Under the pieces are notes generated by a model that saw only the letters and a program-made list of their open reading frames with translations, made no database searches and was not told the DNA's origin. Below are positions 28,436 to 37,630 of a DNA stretch of 64,000 bases, one piece after another. The stretch comes from CANMIH01 sp049116335 (GTDB lineage Bacteria; Pseudomonadota; Alphaproteobacteria; Rhodobacterales; Rhodobacteraceae): the NCBI GenBank assembly GCA_049116335.1, contig JAGDYZ010000007.1, positions 124,001 through 188,000 of the forward strand. Direction: 5' to 3'. The position numbers and the translations under genes are program-made. How positions within the stretch are numbered: position 1 is the stretch's first letter; each line of letters opens with the position of its first letter.

Positions 28436-29881
28436 TTACATGACCGATTTCCACGCAAGGCCTTGCTGGGTCGGTCGTTGTGTCTTCAATCGCATGCGCC
28501 GAAGTTCTTCAGCATACCCTGTTAACATGCCGGCCACCAGCCAGGTGAGCGGCGTCAGCGTGGCATTTGGCAACAAATCTAGCACATTGATAGCCAAAAT
28601 CAGGCTCAGAGCCCCAACAAAGGGCGAAACCTGTATGTCGTTTGTATGTCGGCTTTCTTGCCAGAGCAAAAACAACGGCAAGACCAACAGGCCGAATTCT
28701 GCCAGAAATCCAATCCAGCCATAGACCCCAATTGTGATAACCCAGCGGCCATCGGTGATGGTCAGCACCCGACCACTGATGGAATCCAGCACGTGATTGC
28801 GCCCCCAGCTGCCCCAGCCAAAAAACGGTTTGTGCAATGCGCGGGTTAAAAGCGTGTTTTCATTATCAAACCGGAACTGAAGACTTTGCGCGCGGGCCGG
28901 ATCAAAACTGTTGGCCAGTCCCGTTAGCTTCTCGGTCGGAAAAATCCCCAAACCCTTCATCAAAGGATAAGACAGGGCGAACACGCCGATGACCAATGCG
29001 ATTTTGACCTGAAGGCGGTTGGGAGCAAGCACAACCAGCGGCACGAGAAGCAACATGAACAAAAGCGCGCCAAGAGATTTTGCCAGAACCAATATGACCA
29101 TCAGATACAGAGCGATCAGCTGAAGTTGAAACCGGGCTCCGCCGTATGCCTGACGCCATAGGGCCCAGGAGGCGACAATGGCGGTCATGACAAAAAAGGC
29201 GACCCAGATTCCGTGATACATGAACACAACGGGCCGATACCCTCCTCCGCGCAGAGTTTGGGCGAAGGAGTGTTGGTAAAAGCCATAAACCCATTGGTTC
29301 ATCTGTGGTGACAGCCGAATTTCCACCAGCATAAATAGCGAATACACCAATGCACCGACAACGAGTGCTTTCAGCAGTTCGTGTTGAGCGCTACCATGGG
29401 CCAGATGCTGGCGCGCGAGCAGGAACGGAACAATCAGGAAAAACTGCTGCAGAGGCAGCGAAATCAGTTCCTTTAATCCCATGGCGGGCAGGCCGACCTG
29501 ACCGTAAAACACGGTTTCCCCATTGGTGAGCACAGTCATGATCGGGGTCAGAATAAACACAACTAGTAAGACTCTCCCGAGCCGGGACTCGGGCAGCAAG
29601 GGGGTCTGACGGCCTGATCGCCAGAGGGTCACAACAAATGCCGTCAGCGCTGGAATGTTGTGTTTGTTGAGCGCGGGCAACAACGGAAGATCAAACTGCG
29701 TCGGATATTCAGGCAGAAACATATAGCCCACAAGAAGGCTCAGGATCAACGCACGGTCTGTCGACAATCGCCCATGAAGGGCAATCACAACAAACGGCCA
29801 GAGGGCCAGGACTAAAAGGGCAACTGCGTTGGGCATGGCTCGATTCGTCAGCGCTGATTGACGACACAAAACCGTCGCCAT
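28436..29881 (-). CDS. O-antigen ligase/polymerase-like membrane protein
   Basis: A 481-residue protein with about eleven to twelve hydrophobic helices and one large periplasmic loop (about residues 300-370). The loop contains RALHKPFFGWGSWGRNHV, resembling the glycine- and tryptophan-rich (FxGWGxG) loop of Wzy/WaaL-type enzymes. It probably joins or polymerises lipid-linked repeat units. The ATG at 29881 has a poorly spaced AGGA; ATG at 29836 directly before the first helix is an alternative. Confidence 0.82.
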   Translation of the reverse strand: MATVLCRQSALTNRAMPNAVALLVLALWPFVVIALHGRLSTDRALILSLLVGYMFLPEYPTQFDLPLLPALNKHNIPALTAFVVTLWRSGRQTPLLPESRLGRVLLVVFILTPIMTVLTNGETVFYGQVGLPAMGLKELISLPLQQFFLIVPFLLARQHLAHGSAQHELLKALVVGALVYSLFMLVEIRLSPQMNQWVYGFYQHSFAQTLRGGGYRPVVFMYHGIWVAFFVMTAIVASWALWRQAYGGARFQLQLIALYLMVILVLAKSLGALLFMLLLVPLVVLAPNRLQVKIALVIGVFALSYPLMKGLGIFPTEKLTGLANSFDPARAQSLQFRFDNENTLLTRALHKPFFGWGSWGRNHVLDSISGRVLTITDGRWVITIGVYGWIGFLAEFGLLVLPLFLLWQESRHTNDIQVSPFVGALSLILAINVLDLLPNATLTPLTWLVAGMLTGYAEELRRMRLKTQRPTQQGLAWKSVM

Positions 29882-30115
29882 GATCCTACTCTGACAATTG
29901 ACACAGAATTGGGATCAAATTGTGGCGGCTCAGTCCCCTGGGCCCCGTCAATCCAAAGGATATCCGATCTAAGCCCAGTTGTGGATCAAAGATTCATCTG
30001 TCTGGTCATAGTTCCACTTCTGATCTGGCCCTATTCGGCCAGAAAGTCGCAATCTACGATAGCTTCAAACCCGCCGGCCCCAAGGTCGGCGTCCTTGCTT
30101 GGGAGACTTAGTCAC
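29882..30115 (+). promoter_or_regulatory. Leader and promoter region of xsc
   Basis: This 234-base divergent region must hold the xsc promoter. A 7-bp stem TCTGGCC/GGCCAGA with a 6-base loop lies at 30024-30043. No match to a known TauR site was recognised. GGGAG 10 bases before the ATG at 30116 marks the start. Confidence 0.4.
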
Positions 30116-31891
30116 ATGAAAATGACCACCGAAGAAGCCTTTGTGAAGGTGCTGCAGCGTCACGGGATTCAGCATGCGTTTGGGATTATTGGGTCGGCGA
30201 TGATGCCGATTTCGGACCTGTTCCCGAAGGCCGGGATCAATTTCTGGGACTGCGCCCATGAGGGGTCGGGCGGCTTTATGGCGGATGGCTACACCCGTGC
30301 CACCGGCAAGATGTCGATGATGATCGCGCAGAACGGCCCCGGTATCACCAACTTTGTGACCGCCGTGAAAACCGCCTACTGGAACCACACGCCGCTGTTG
30401 CTGGTGACGCCTCAGGCCGCCAACAAAACCATTGGTCAGGGCGGCTTCCAGGAGATGGAGCAGATGCGCATGTTTGCGGATTGTGTTGCCTATCAGGAAG
30501 AGGTGCGTGACCCCAGCCGCGTGGCCGAGGTGCTCAACCGGGTGATCATGAACGCCAAACGCGCCAGCGCTCCGGCGCAGCTGAACATCCCGCGCGACAT
30601 GTGGACCCAGATCGTCGACATCGAGATCCCGGCGATTGTTGAGTTCGAGCGTCCCTCGGGCGGCGAAACCGCTGTTGCGGATGCGGCGGCGCTGCTGTCG
30701 AATGCCAAAAACCCGGTGATCTTGAACGGCGCCGGTGTGGTGCTGTCGCAGGGCGGTATTGAGGCCTCAAAAGATCTGGCCGAGCGTCTCGATGCGCCGG
30801 TCTGCGTCGGCTATCAGCACAATGACGCCTTCCCGGGCAACCACCCGCTGTTTGCCGGTCCGCTGGGCTACAATGGCTCAAAAGCGGGCATGGAACTGAT
30901 CCAAGGGGCCGATGTGGTGCTCTGCCTTGGCACCCGCCTGAACCCCTTCTCGACCCTGCCGGGCTATGGCATGGAATACTGGCCGGCGGATGCGAAAATC
31001 ATTCAGGTCGACATCAACCCCGATCGCATTGGCCTGACCAAAAAGGTCTCGGTTGGCATCGTTGGGGATGCGGCGAAAGTGGCCAAAGGCATCCTGGGTC
31101 AGCTCTCGGGCACCGCAGGGGATGAGGGCCGTCAGGCGCGCAAAGACAATATTGCGCAGAAGAAATCGGCCTGGGCCCAGCAGCTCTCCAGCATGACCCA
31201 CGAAGACGACGATCCGGGCACCACCTGGAACGAGCGTGCCCGCGCCGACAAGCCTGAGTGGATGAGCCCGCGTATGGCCTGGCGTGCGATCCAGTCGGCG
31301 CTGCCGGTTGAGGCGATCATCAGCTCGGACATCGGCAACAACTGTGCCATCGGCAATGCTTATCCCTCCTTCGAGGAAGGGCGCAAATATCTGGCGCCGG
31401 GTCTGTTTGGCCCCTGTGGTTATGGTCTGCCGGCGGTTGTTGGTGCCAAGATTGGCCAGCCGGATGTGCCGGTTGTGGGCTTCTCTGGCGATGGTGCCTT
31501 TGGCATCGCGGTGAACGAGCTGACGGCGATTGGGCGCGGTGAATGGCCTGCGATCACCCATGTTGTGTTCCGCAACTACCAGTGGGGTGCGGAAAAGCGC
31601 AACTCGACCCTGTGGTTTGACGACAACTTCGTTGGCACCGAGCTCGATGAGCAGGTCTCTTACGCGGGCATCGCATCGGCCTGTGGCCTGAAAGGGGTGA
31701 TTGCCCGCACCATGGACGAGCTGACCGCCGCCCTGGCGCAGGCTGTGGAAGATCAGAAAAACGGCATCACCACCCTGATCGAAGCCATGATCAACCAGGA
31801 GCTCGGCGAACCCTTCCGCCGCGACGCCATGAAAAAACCCGTCGCCGTCGCAGGCATCAACGCCGACGAAATGGCAGAGCAGCAGGTCTGA
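30116..31891 (+). CDS. xsc: Sulfoacetaldehyde acetyltransferase
   Basis: A 591-residue thiamine-diphosphate enzyme, the usual Xsc length. It converts sulfoacetaldehyde and phosphate to acetyl phosphate and sulfite. N-terminal MKMTTEEAFVKVLQRHGIQH and IGSAMMPISDLFPKAGI are characteristic of Xsc. The cofactor motif is GDGAFGIAVNELTAIGRG through FRNYQWGAEKRN. The start at 30116 fits the family; the frame runs 86 codons further upstream as noncoding extension. Codon use is strongly GC-biased and regular, as in highly expressed genes. It is followed by tauE-like and pta genes at 2 bases and at a 4-base overlap, forming one operon for the end of taurine/isethionate breakdown. Confidence 0.95.
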   Translation: MKMTTEEAFVKVLQRHGIQHAFGIIGSAMMPISDLFPKAGINFWDCAHEGSGGFMADGYTRATGKMSMMIAQNGPGITNFVTAVKTAYWNHTPLLLVTPQAANKTIGQGGFQEMEQMRMFADCVAYQEEVRDPSRVAEVLNRVIMNAKRASAPAQLNIPRDMWTQIVDIEIPAIVEFERPSGGETAVADAAALLSNAKNPVILNGAGVVLSQGGIEASKDLAERLDAPVCVGYQHNDAFPGNHPLFAGPLGYNGSKAGMELIQGADVVLCLGTRLNPFSTLPGYGMEYWPADAKIIQVDINPDRIGLTKKVSVGIVGDAAKVAKGILGQLSGTAGDEGRQARKDNIAQKKSAWAQQLSSMTHEDDDPGTTWNERARADKPEWMSPRMAWRAIQSALPVEAIISSDIGNNCAIGNAYPSFEEGRKYLAPGLFGPCGYGLPAVVGAKIGQPDVPVVGFSGDGAFGIAVNELTAIGRGEWPAITHVVFRNYQWGAEKRNSTLWFDDNFVGTELDEQVSYAGIASACGLKGVIARTMDELTAALAQAVEDQKNGITTLIEAMINQELGEPFRRDAMKKPVAVAGINADEMAEQQV

Positions 31892-31893
31892 AC

Positions 31894-32640
31894 ATGACAC
31901 TGCCCTTTGACCTGACTACAGGCCAAGGGGCCTTTCTGGCCGCGGCTCTGTTTGTGGCGGCCTTTATTCGCGGTGTCTCCGGGTTCGGGTTCTCTGCGAT
32001 TTTTATCATTCTGGCGGCGCTGGTGACCAATCCGGTGCCGCTTATCCCGATCGTGTTCTCCTGCGAAATCCTGATGACAGTGTTTCAGGCGCGCGGCATC
32101 CGCGGTCATATCGACTGGCGGCGGGTCGGCGCGCTTTTGGTGGGCTCTGCGATCACGATTGTGCCGTCGGTTGCGATCATGGCCAAACTGGATGCCGCAA
32201 CAGCTCGGATGGCCATCTCGGCATTGATCCTTGTGTTGAGTGCGGTGTTGCTAAGTGGATGGCGCCTTAGCCAACCCATTGGACCCATTGGAACAACGGG
32301 CGTCGGCATGGTGTCGGGGATAGCCAATAGCGCCGGTGTCGGTGGCTTGCCTGTGGCGGCCTTTCTGACGGCGCAACCGATCCCGCCTGCTGTGTTTCGC
32401 GCCACAATGATCGTGTTTTTAACCGGGTTGGACCTTCTGGCTCTGCCGATCATGGCCGGTCATGGGCTGGTCACCTCTGAGACACCTTTGGGGATCGTGG
32501 TTGCCTTTCCCATTCTGGGCGCGGGGATTTGGGCAGGGACGCTTGGGTTTTCGCGTCTCTCGGGTGACCGGTTTCGCCAATGTGTTGTGCTTCTCCTGAC
32601 CTCGTTTTCGGTCCTCAATATCGCACGGATCCTGATATGA
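31894..32640 (+). CDS. TauE/SafE family permease, probable sulfite exporter
   Basis: A 248-residue membrane protein with about seven to eight helices and internal-repeat TauE/SafE motifs (FIRGVSGFGFSAI near residue 28, GIANSAGVGGLPVAAF near 145). It lies 2 bases after xsc and overlaps pta by 4 bases (ATGA). Since Xsc releases sulfite inside the cell, export of sulfite is the natural role; this is inferred from the family and context. Confidence 0.88.
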   Translation: MTLPFDLTTGQGAFLAAALFVAAFIRGVSGFGFSAIFIILAALVTNPVPLIPIVFSCEILMTVFQARGIRGHIDWRRVGALLVGSAITIVPSVAIMAKLDAATARMAISALILVLSAVLLSGWRLSQPIGPIGTTGVGMVSGIANSAGVGGLPVAAFLTAQPIPPAVFRATMIVFLTGLDLLALPIMAGHGLVTSETPLGIVVAFPILGAGIWAGTLGFSRLSGDRFRQCVVLLLTSFSVLNIARILI

Positions 32641-33647
32641 CCCTGTCACCTCAAGAGCTTGTTCAAGCAACCACATTCGCGACCAAACCTGTGGTGGCCC
32701 TAAGTGAAGGAAGCGATCCGCGCGTGGTTCAGGGCGCACTTGCGGCGCGTGAGGCGGGGTTCTCCGATATTATTTTGGTAGGGGCAGAGGCAGATGTCCT
32801 GTCTGAACTGACCCGCCAGGGCAGCGAGCAGGGGCAGGGGATTTCGGTTCATGATCCGCTGACCTCCTCTCTGACTGACGGCTTTGCAGCTTCATTTCTG
32901 GAGTTGCGCAAGCACAAAGGTGTCGATGCGGTCAAAGCGCAGGCCTTGGTTGAAACTCCGCTGGTTTATGCGGCCATGTTGGTCCGCGAGGGGCATGCCA
33001 CTGGGACGGTTGGAGGTGCGGTTGCCACGACGTCGGATGTGGTGCGCGCGGCGATTCAGGTGATCGGCAAAGCGCCAGATGCCGAGATGGTGTCGTCGTT
33101 TTTCCTGATGTACCCGCCAGAGGTGGGCGGGGATAATGCGCGCGCCATGTTGTATTCGGACTGTGGTTTGGTGATCGACCCCAGCGCCGCCGAACTGGCG
33201 GCCATTGCTTCGGCTTCGGCCCAATCCGCGCGGACGTTGCTGCGGCAGGAACCACAGATCGCTTTGCTGTCGTTTTCGACCAAAGGCAGTGCTCGGCACC
33301 CCGTGATCGATAAGGTAACTCAGGCCGCGGCGCTGTTGTCCGAACAGCATCCAGAGTTGCAGGTGGATGGCGAGTTGCAATTTGATGCCGCCTTTGTGCC
33401 CGAAGTCGGCGCGCGAAAGTCTCCCGGATCGGCGATGGCGGGCCATGCCAATGTGATGATCTTTCCCAACTTAGACGCGGGCAACATCGCCTATAAAATC
33501 ACGCAACGCGTCGGAGGATATGCGGCCATTGGCCCAATCCTGCAGGGGCTTGCGAAACCTGCCAATGACCTGTCGCGGGGATGCAGTGCCGAGGATGTCA
33601 CCGAGATGATCGCCGTGACCATTCTACAGGCCCAGACCGCCTCATGA
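32637..33647 (+). CDS. pta: Phosphate acetyltransferase
   Basis: A 336-residue short-form Pta that converts acetyl phosphate made by Xsc to acetyl-CoA. Family features include ATGTVGGAVATTSDVVRAA near residue 121, SSFFLMYPPE, VIDPSAAELA, LSFSTKGSARHP and FPNLDAGNIAYK. The ATG at 32637 overlaps the upstream stop. Pta beside xsc is the standard arrangement in sulfonate users. Confidence 0.94.
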   Translation: MTLSPQELVQATTFATKPVVALSEGSDPRVVQGALAAREAGFSDIILVGAEADVLSELTRQGSEQGQGISVHDPLTSSLTDGFAASFLELRKHKGVDAVKAQALVETPLVYAAMLVREGHATGTVGGAVATTSDVVRAAIQVIGKAPDAEMVSSFFLMYPPEVGGDNARAMLYSDCGLVIDPSAAELAAIASASAQSARTLLRQEPQIALLSFSTKGSARHPVIDKVTQAAALLSEQHPELQVDGELQFDAAFVPEVGARKSPGSAMAGHANVMIFPNLDAGNIAYKITQRVGGYAAIGPILQGLAKPANDLSRGCSAEDVTEMIAVTILQAQTAS

Positions 33648-33939
33648 CATTCTGCCCTATCCGCATGTGCGAAAATGAAATAATCAGCTTGTTAGCGCTA
33701 TAACTGAAACGATGTTCTGTCAGATGACCAAAGCTCAAACATGTTGTTCCGAAAATCGTCCTGCATGCACCACATGCGTGCGGTCTGGTTGCGGAATTGA
33801 GAGCTACGGTCCGAAGACGACTTACCCCATGAGAAACAGGGCGATTCCGGTGGTTTCGCAAGACACTCTGTTTGTTATGGGCCTCATCCTCACCGGGATG
33901 TCTCTATTGACCTAAACGCCAGCACACCAAGGGAGCCCG
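33648..33939 (+). promoter_or_regulatory. Upstream region of soeA
   Basis: A 292-base gap. It holds an 8-bp palindrome TAGCGCTA (33693-33700) within GTTAGCGCTATAAC, a plausible operator. A Cys-rich 67-codon frame (33712-33915) has no convincing ribosome site and is not called. No terminator for pta was seen, so read-through into soeA is possible. Confidence 0.35.
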
Positions 33940-36738
33940 ATGTCAGTCCAGCAACCGAAGATCGATACCTCGCCGAAAGTTTCGGACGAGATCCGTAAAA
34001 CAACCTGTTATATGTGCGCCTGCCGGTGTGGCATCAACGTACATATGAAGGATGGCAAAGTTGCCTATATCGAAGGCAACCGGGATCACCCCGTCAATCA
34101 GGGTGTGCTCTGTGCCAAGGGCAGCGCCGGGATCATGCAGCACAATGCGCCGTCCCGCTTGCGCAAACCTTTGAAACGCGTCGGCCCACGTGGTTCGGGC
34201 GAATTTGAGGAGATCAGCTGGGACGAGGCGCTGGACATCGCCGTTGGCTGGTTGAAGCCCCTGCATGACACCAATCCGGAAAAGCTGGCGTTTTTCACCG
34301 GGCGGGATCAGTCGCAAAGCTTCACCAGCTTTTGGGCGCAGAATTTCGGCACCTGTAACTACGCAGCACATGGGGGGTTCTGCTCGGTCAATATGGCGGC
34401 GGGCGGCATCTACACCATGGGCGGTGCGTTTTGGGAATTTGGCCAGCCCGACTGGGATCACACCAAGCTGTTTATGCTGTTTGGCGTGGCGGAAGATCAC
34501 GATTCCAACCCGATCAAAATGGGTATTGGCAAAATCAAAGCCCGTGGCGCCAAGGTGATTGGCGTTAATCCGGTCCGTTCGGGCTATAATGCCGTTGCCG
34601 ATGAATGGGTGGCGATCACTCCGGGCACCGATGGGTTGTTCATCCTCGCGCTGGTGCATGAGTTGATGAAAGCGGGTAAAGTCGATGCGCAGTATTTGTC
34701 GCGTTTCACCAATGCTCCGGTTCTGATCGACAAAGACACCGGCCTGTTCCTGCGTGATGACAACGGCAAAGAGCTTGTGATCGACAGTGTCACAGGTGAC
34801 TTGACGCCCTTTGATCAAAAGGGGGTCCGCCCCAGTCTGTCGGCCACCCACGAGGGTCATCAGACTGCAATGGCGTTGATGGCGGAAAAATATCTTGATC
34901 CACAATACGCCCCCGAGGCCGTGGCCGAGACCTGCGGCATCCCTGCGGAGAAGATCCGCAAAATTGCGGCAGATCTGGCACGAGTGGCCTTTGACGAGGC
35001 CATTGAACTGGACCGCGAGTGGGTGGATTTCCGCGGTGAAACGCACAAGAAGATGATTGGCCGCCCCGTGGCGATGCACGCCATGCGCGGGATCTCGGCC
35101 CATTCCAACGGGTTCCAGACCTGTCGCGCTCTGCACATTCTGCAGATCATTCTTGGCACAGTGGAAACACCCGGCGGCTTCCGCTTTAAACCGCCTTATC
35201 CCAAGCCGGTTGAAGCGCATCCGAAACCACATTGCAAAGTAACGCCCGGTGCGCCGCTAGATGGCCCGCATTTGGGCTTTGTGCGCGGTCCCGAAGATCT
35301 GATGTTGAAAGACGACGGCACACCGGCGCGGATCGACAAGGCCTTCACCTGGGAAAACCCGATGTCCTCTCACGGGCTGATGCATATGGTGATCTCCAAC
35401 GCCTATGCCGGGGATCCCTACAAGATCGACACCCTGTTCATGTATATGGCGAATATGTCGTGGAATTCCTCGATGAACACCCGCGGTGTCATCGAAATGC
35501 TGACTGAAAAAGATGAAAGTGGCGAGTATAAAATTCCGCGCATCATCTACTCAGATGCCTACAGCTCAGAAATGGTGGCCTACGCCGATCTGATCCTGCC
35601 AGACACGACATATCTTGAGCGTCACGATTGTATTTCGCTGCTGGACCGTCCGATCTGCGAAGCGGATGGGGCTGCGGATGCGATCCGCTGGCCGGTGGTC
35701 GAGCCCGACCGCGATGTGCGCGGGTTCCAGTCGGTTCTGGTGCAGCTGGCCAACAAGATGGGGCTGAAAGGCTTCACTCATGAAGATGGCACAGCCAAAT
35801 GGCAGGACTACGCGGATTACATCGTCAACCATGAACGCAAACCGGGCATCGGTCCGCTTGCGGGCTTCCGAGGTAAAGACGGCGAAAGCGTGGGGCGCGG
35901 TGAAGTTAATCCCGGTCAGCTCGACAGTTATATCGAAAACGGCGGGTTCTTCCTGCACCATGTGCCGGAAGAGGCCAGCTATTTTAAACCTTGGAACGCA
36001 GCCTATCAGGACTGGGCGGTGGAGCTTGGCTTGTTTGACAGCCCACAACCCTATCTGTTTCAGCTCTATTCCGAACCCATGCGCAAATTCCAACGTGCAG
36101 CCGAAGGCCATGGCGAGAGGCAACCGCCCGAGCATCTGCGTGCGCGTCTGAAGACGGTGATGGATCCGCTGCCCTTCTGGTATGCGCCGTTTGAAGACAC
36201 GCATGTGGACACAGATGAATATCCGATCCACGCGCTGACCCAACGCCCCATGGCGATGTATCATTCCTGGGGCACACAAAACGCCTGGCTGCGTCAGCTG
36301 CATGGTCGGAACCCGCTCTATGTGTCGCAAAAAATCTGGGATGAACATGGGTTTGAGGAAGATGGCTGGGCCAAGGTCACCTCGGTGCATGGTTCGATCA
36401 CAGTGCCGGTGATGTTGCAGACAACCCTGAACGATCACACGGTCTGGACCTGGAACGCCATCGGCAAACGCAAAGGGGCCTGGGCCTTGGAAGAGGGGGC
36501 ACCAGAGGCCACCAAAGGCTTCCTGCTCAACCACCTCATTCACGAGCTGCTGCCGCCCAGAGGCGACGGGCTAAGGTGGGCCAATTCGGATCCCATCACG
36601 GGTCAGGCCGCATGGTTCGACCTGAGGGTCAAAATTGAAAAAGCCGCCGCGCCGCTGGAAAGCCAGCCGGGCTTTGCCCCCATCAAATCCCCTGTAGGTC
36701 AGGGCCCCAAGCAACTGACATGGAAGGTGGGTAAATGA
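33940..36738 (+). CDS. soeA: Membrane sulfite dehydrogenase, molybdopterin subunit
   Basis: A 932-residue DMSO-reductase-superfamily protein. The N-terminus has the [4Fe-4S] pattern Cys23-x2-Cys26-x3-Cys30-x27-Cys58 (CYMCACRC ... VLCAKGS). There is no Tat signal, so it works in the cytoplasm, as known for SoeABC and unlike most family members. Molybdopterin-binding segments run throughout, ending with the guanine-dinucleotide domain (ALTQRPMAMYHSWG). With the following FeS and DmsC-like subunits it should oxidise sulfite to sulfate and pass electrons to quinone. The call to sulfite rests on the adjacent xsc-tauE-pta operon; polysulfide or other substrates are alternatives. Confidence 0.87.
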   Translation: MSVQQPKIDTSPKVSDEIRKTTCYMCACRCGINVHMKDGKVAYIEGNRDHPVNQGVLCAKGSAGIMQHNAPSRLRKPLKRVGPRGSGEFEEISWDEALDIAVGWLKPLHDTNPEKLAFFTGRDQSQSFTSFWAQNFGTCNYAAHGGFCSVNMAAGGIYTMGGAFWEFGQPDWDHTKLFMLFGVAEDHDSNPIKMGIGKIKARGAKVIGVNPVRSGYNAVADEWVAITPGTDGLFILALVHELMKAGKVDAQYLSRFTNAPVLIDKDTGLFLRDDNGKELVIDSVTGDLTPFDQKGVRPSLSATHEGHQTAMALMAEKYLDPQYAPEAVAETCGIPAEKIRKIAADLARVAFDEAIELDREWVDFRGETHKKMIGRPVAMHAMRGISAHSNGFQTCRALHILQIILGTVETPGGFRFKPPYPKPVEAHPKPHCKVTPGAPLDGPHLGFVRGPEDLMLKDDGTPARIDKAFTWENPMSSHGLMHMVISNAYAGDPYKIDTLFMYMANMSWNSSMNTRGVIEMLTEKDESGEYKIPRIIYSDAYSSEMVAYADLILPDTTYLERHDCISLLDRPICEADGAADAIRWPVVEPDRDVRGFQSVLVQLANKMGLKGFTHEDGTAKWQDYADYIVNHERKPGIGPLAGFRGKDGESVGRGEVNPGQLDSYIENGGFFLHHVPEEASYFKPWNAAYQDWAVELGLFDSPQPYLFQLYSEPMRKFQRAAEGHGERQPPEHLRARLKTVMDPLPFWYAPFEDTHVDTDEYPIHALTQRPMAMYHSWGTQNAWLRQLHGRNPLYVSQKIWDEHGFEEDGWAKVTSVHGSITVPVMLQTTLNDHTVWTWNAIGKRKGAWALEEGAPEATKGFLLNHLIHELLPPRGDGLRWANSDPITGQAAWFDLRVKIEKAAAPLESQPGFAPIKSPVGQGPKQLTWKVGK

Positions 36739-36786
36739 AATTGACCTGTCGCCCGCCTTCTTCTTTTCAAAAATACTCCGGGGGAA

Positions 36787-36823
36787 CTTTGGGCCTTCGG
36801 CCCAAAGGGGGGCAGCGCCCCCC
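36787..36823 (+). other. Two back-to-back hairpins between soeA and soeB
   Basis: Stem CTTTGGGCC/GGCCCAAAG (36787-36807) is followed at once by GGGGGGC/GCCCCCC (36807-36823). They sit in a 142-base gap inside an otherwise tight operon and are preceded by TTTTCAAAAATACTCC. The look is that of a REP-like intergenic element common in Roseobacter genomes (from memory), which could stabilise the soeA message or act as a partial terminator. Confidence 0.6.
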
Positions 36824-36880
36824 AGATAGCTTTGACCTCTTAACCCATCAGCCAGCGCATCCAACGACAGGGGGCCAGCT

Positions 36881-37630
36881 ATGACAACTCTTCCAAGCTC
36901 TACCACCCGTAAACTGGGTCTGGTGATTGACCTCGATACCTGCGTGGGTTGCCATGCCTGTGTGATTTCCTGCAAAGGCTGGAACACCGAAAACTATGGC
37001 GCCCCTCTGTCTGATCAGGATCCCTATGGCGCAGACCCGGTTGGCACCTTCCTCAATCGCGTTCATAGCTTTGAGGTCAAACCAGAAGACAGCCCACCCC
37101 AGTTGATCCACTTTCCGAAATCCTGCCTGCATTGCGAAGATGCGCCCTGTGTGACGGTCTGCCCCACTGGGGCCAGTTACAAACGCGTCGAAGATGGCAT
37201 TGTCTTGGTCAACGAGAAAGACTGCATCGGTTGCGGTCTGTGCGCGTGGTCCTGTCCCTACGGTGCGCGCGAGTTGGACGGTGCCGAGAAGGTAATGAAG
37301 AAATGCACCCTCTGTGTCGATCGGATCTACAACGAAAACCTGCCCGAAGAAGACCGCGAACCGGCCTGTGTGCGGACCTGTCCCGCAGGCGCGCGTCACT
37401 TTGGCGATTTCGCCGATCCTGATAGCAACGTTTCGAAACTGACCGCTGAACGTGGTGGCATGGATCTGATGCCAGAACAGGGCACCAAACCGGTCAACAA
37501 ATACCTGCCGCCGCGCCAAAAAGACAGTTGGGAAGGCGAAGTTGACGTGCTTGCCCCTTTCCTTGCCCCCGTTGCCGAAGAACCCAAGGGGTTCTTGGGC
37601 TGGCTCGATAAAACGCTGGAGAAACTCTGA
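36881..37630 (+). CDS. soeB: Membrane sulfite dehydrogenase, iron-sulfur subunit
   Basis: A 249-residue four-cluster ferredoxin of the DmsB/NrfC type. Cysteine groups are CVGCHACVISC (about 24-34), CLHCEDAPCVTVC (84-96), CIGCGLCAWSC (117-127) and, with CTLC (145-148), CVRTC (167-171). It carries electrons from the molybdenum subunit to the membrane anchor. The ATG at 36881 lies 5 bases after GGCCAG. Its stop overlaps the start of soeC by 1 base. Confidence 0.9.
   Translation: MTTLPSSTTRKLGLVIDLDTCVGCHACVISCKGWNTENYGAPLSDQDPYGADPVGTFLNRVHSFEVKPEDSPPQLIHFPKSCLHCEDAPCVTVCPTGASYKRVEDGIVLVNEKDCIGCGLCAWSCPYGARELDGAEKVMKKCTLCVDRIYNENLPEEDREPACVRTCPAGARHFGDFADPDSNVSKLTAERGGMDLMPEQGTKPVNKYLPPRQKDSWEGEVDVLAPFLAPVAEEPKGFLGWLDKTLEKL

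Noticed and set aside
30878..31900. 340-codon minus-strand open frame
   Set aside because: It is the complement of xsc, which is GC-rich with strong third-position bias and so leaves long antisense frames.
33712..33915. 67-codon Cys-rich frame upstream of soeA
   Set aside because: No ribosome site and no recognisable family; more likely part of the soeA upstream region.
33943..35232. 429-codon minus-strand open frame
   Set aside because: It mirrors soeA, which has clear cysteine and molybdopterin motifs.
35566..36543. 325-codon minus-strand open frame
   Set aside because: Antisense to the second half of soeA; no start context or family.
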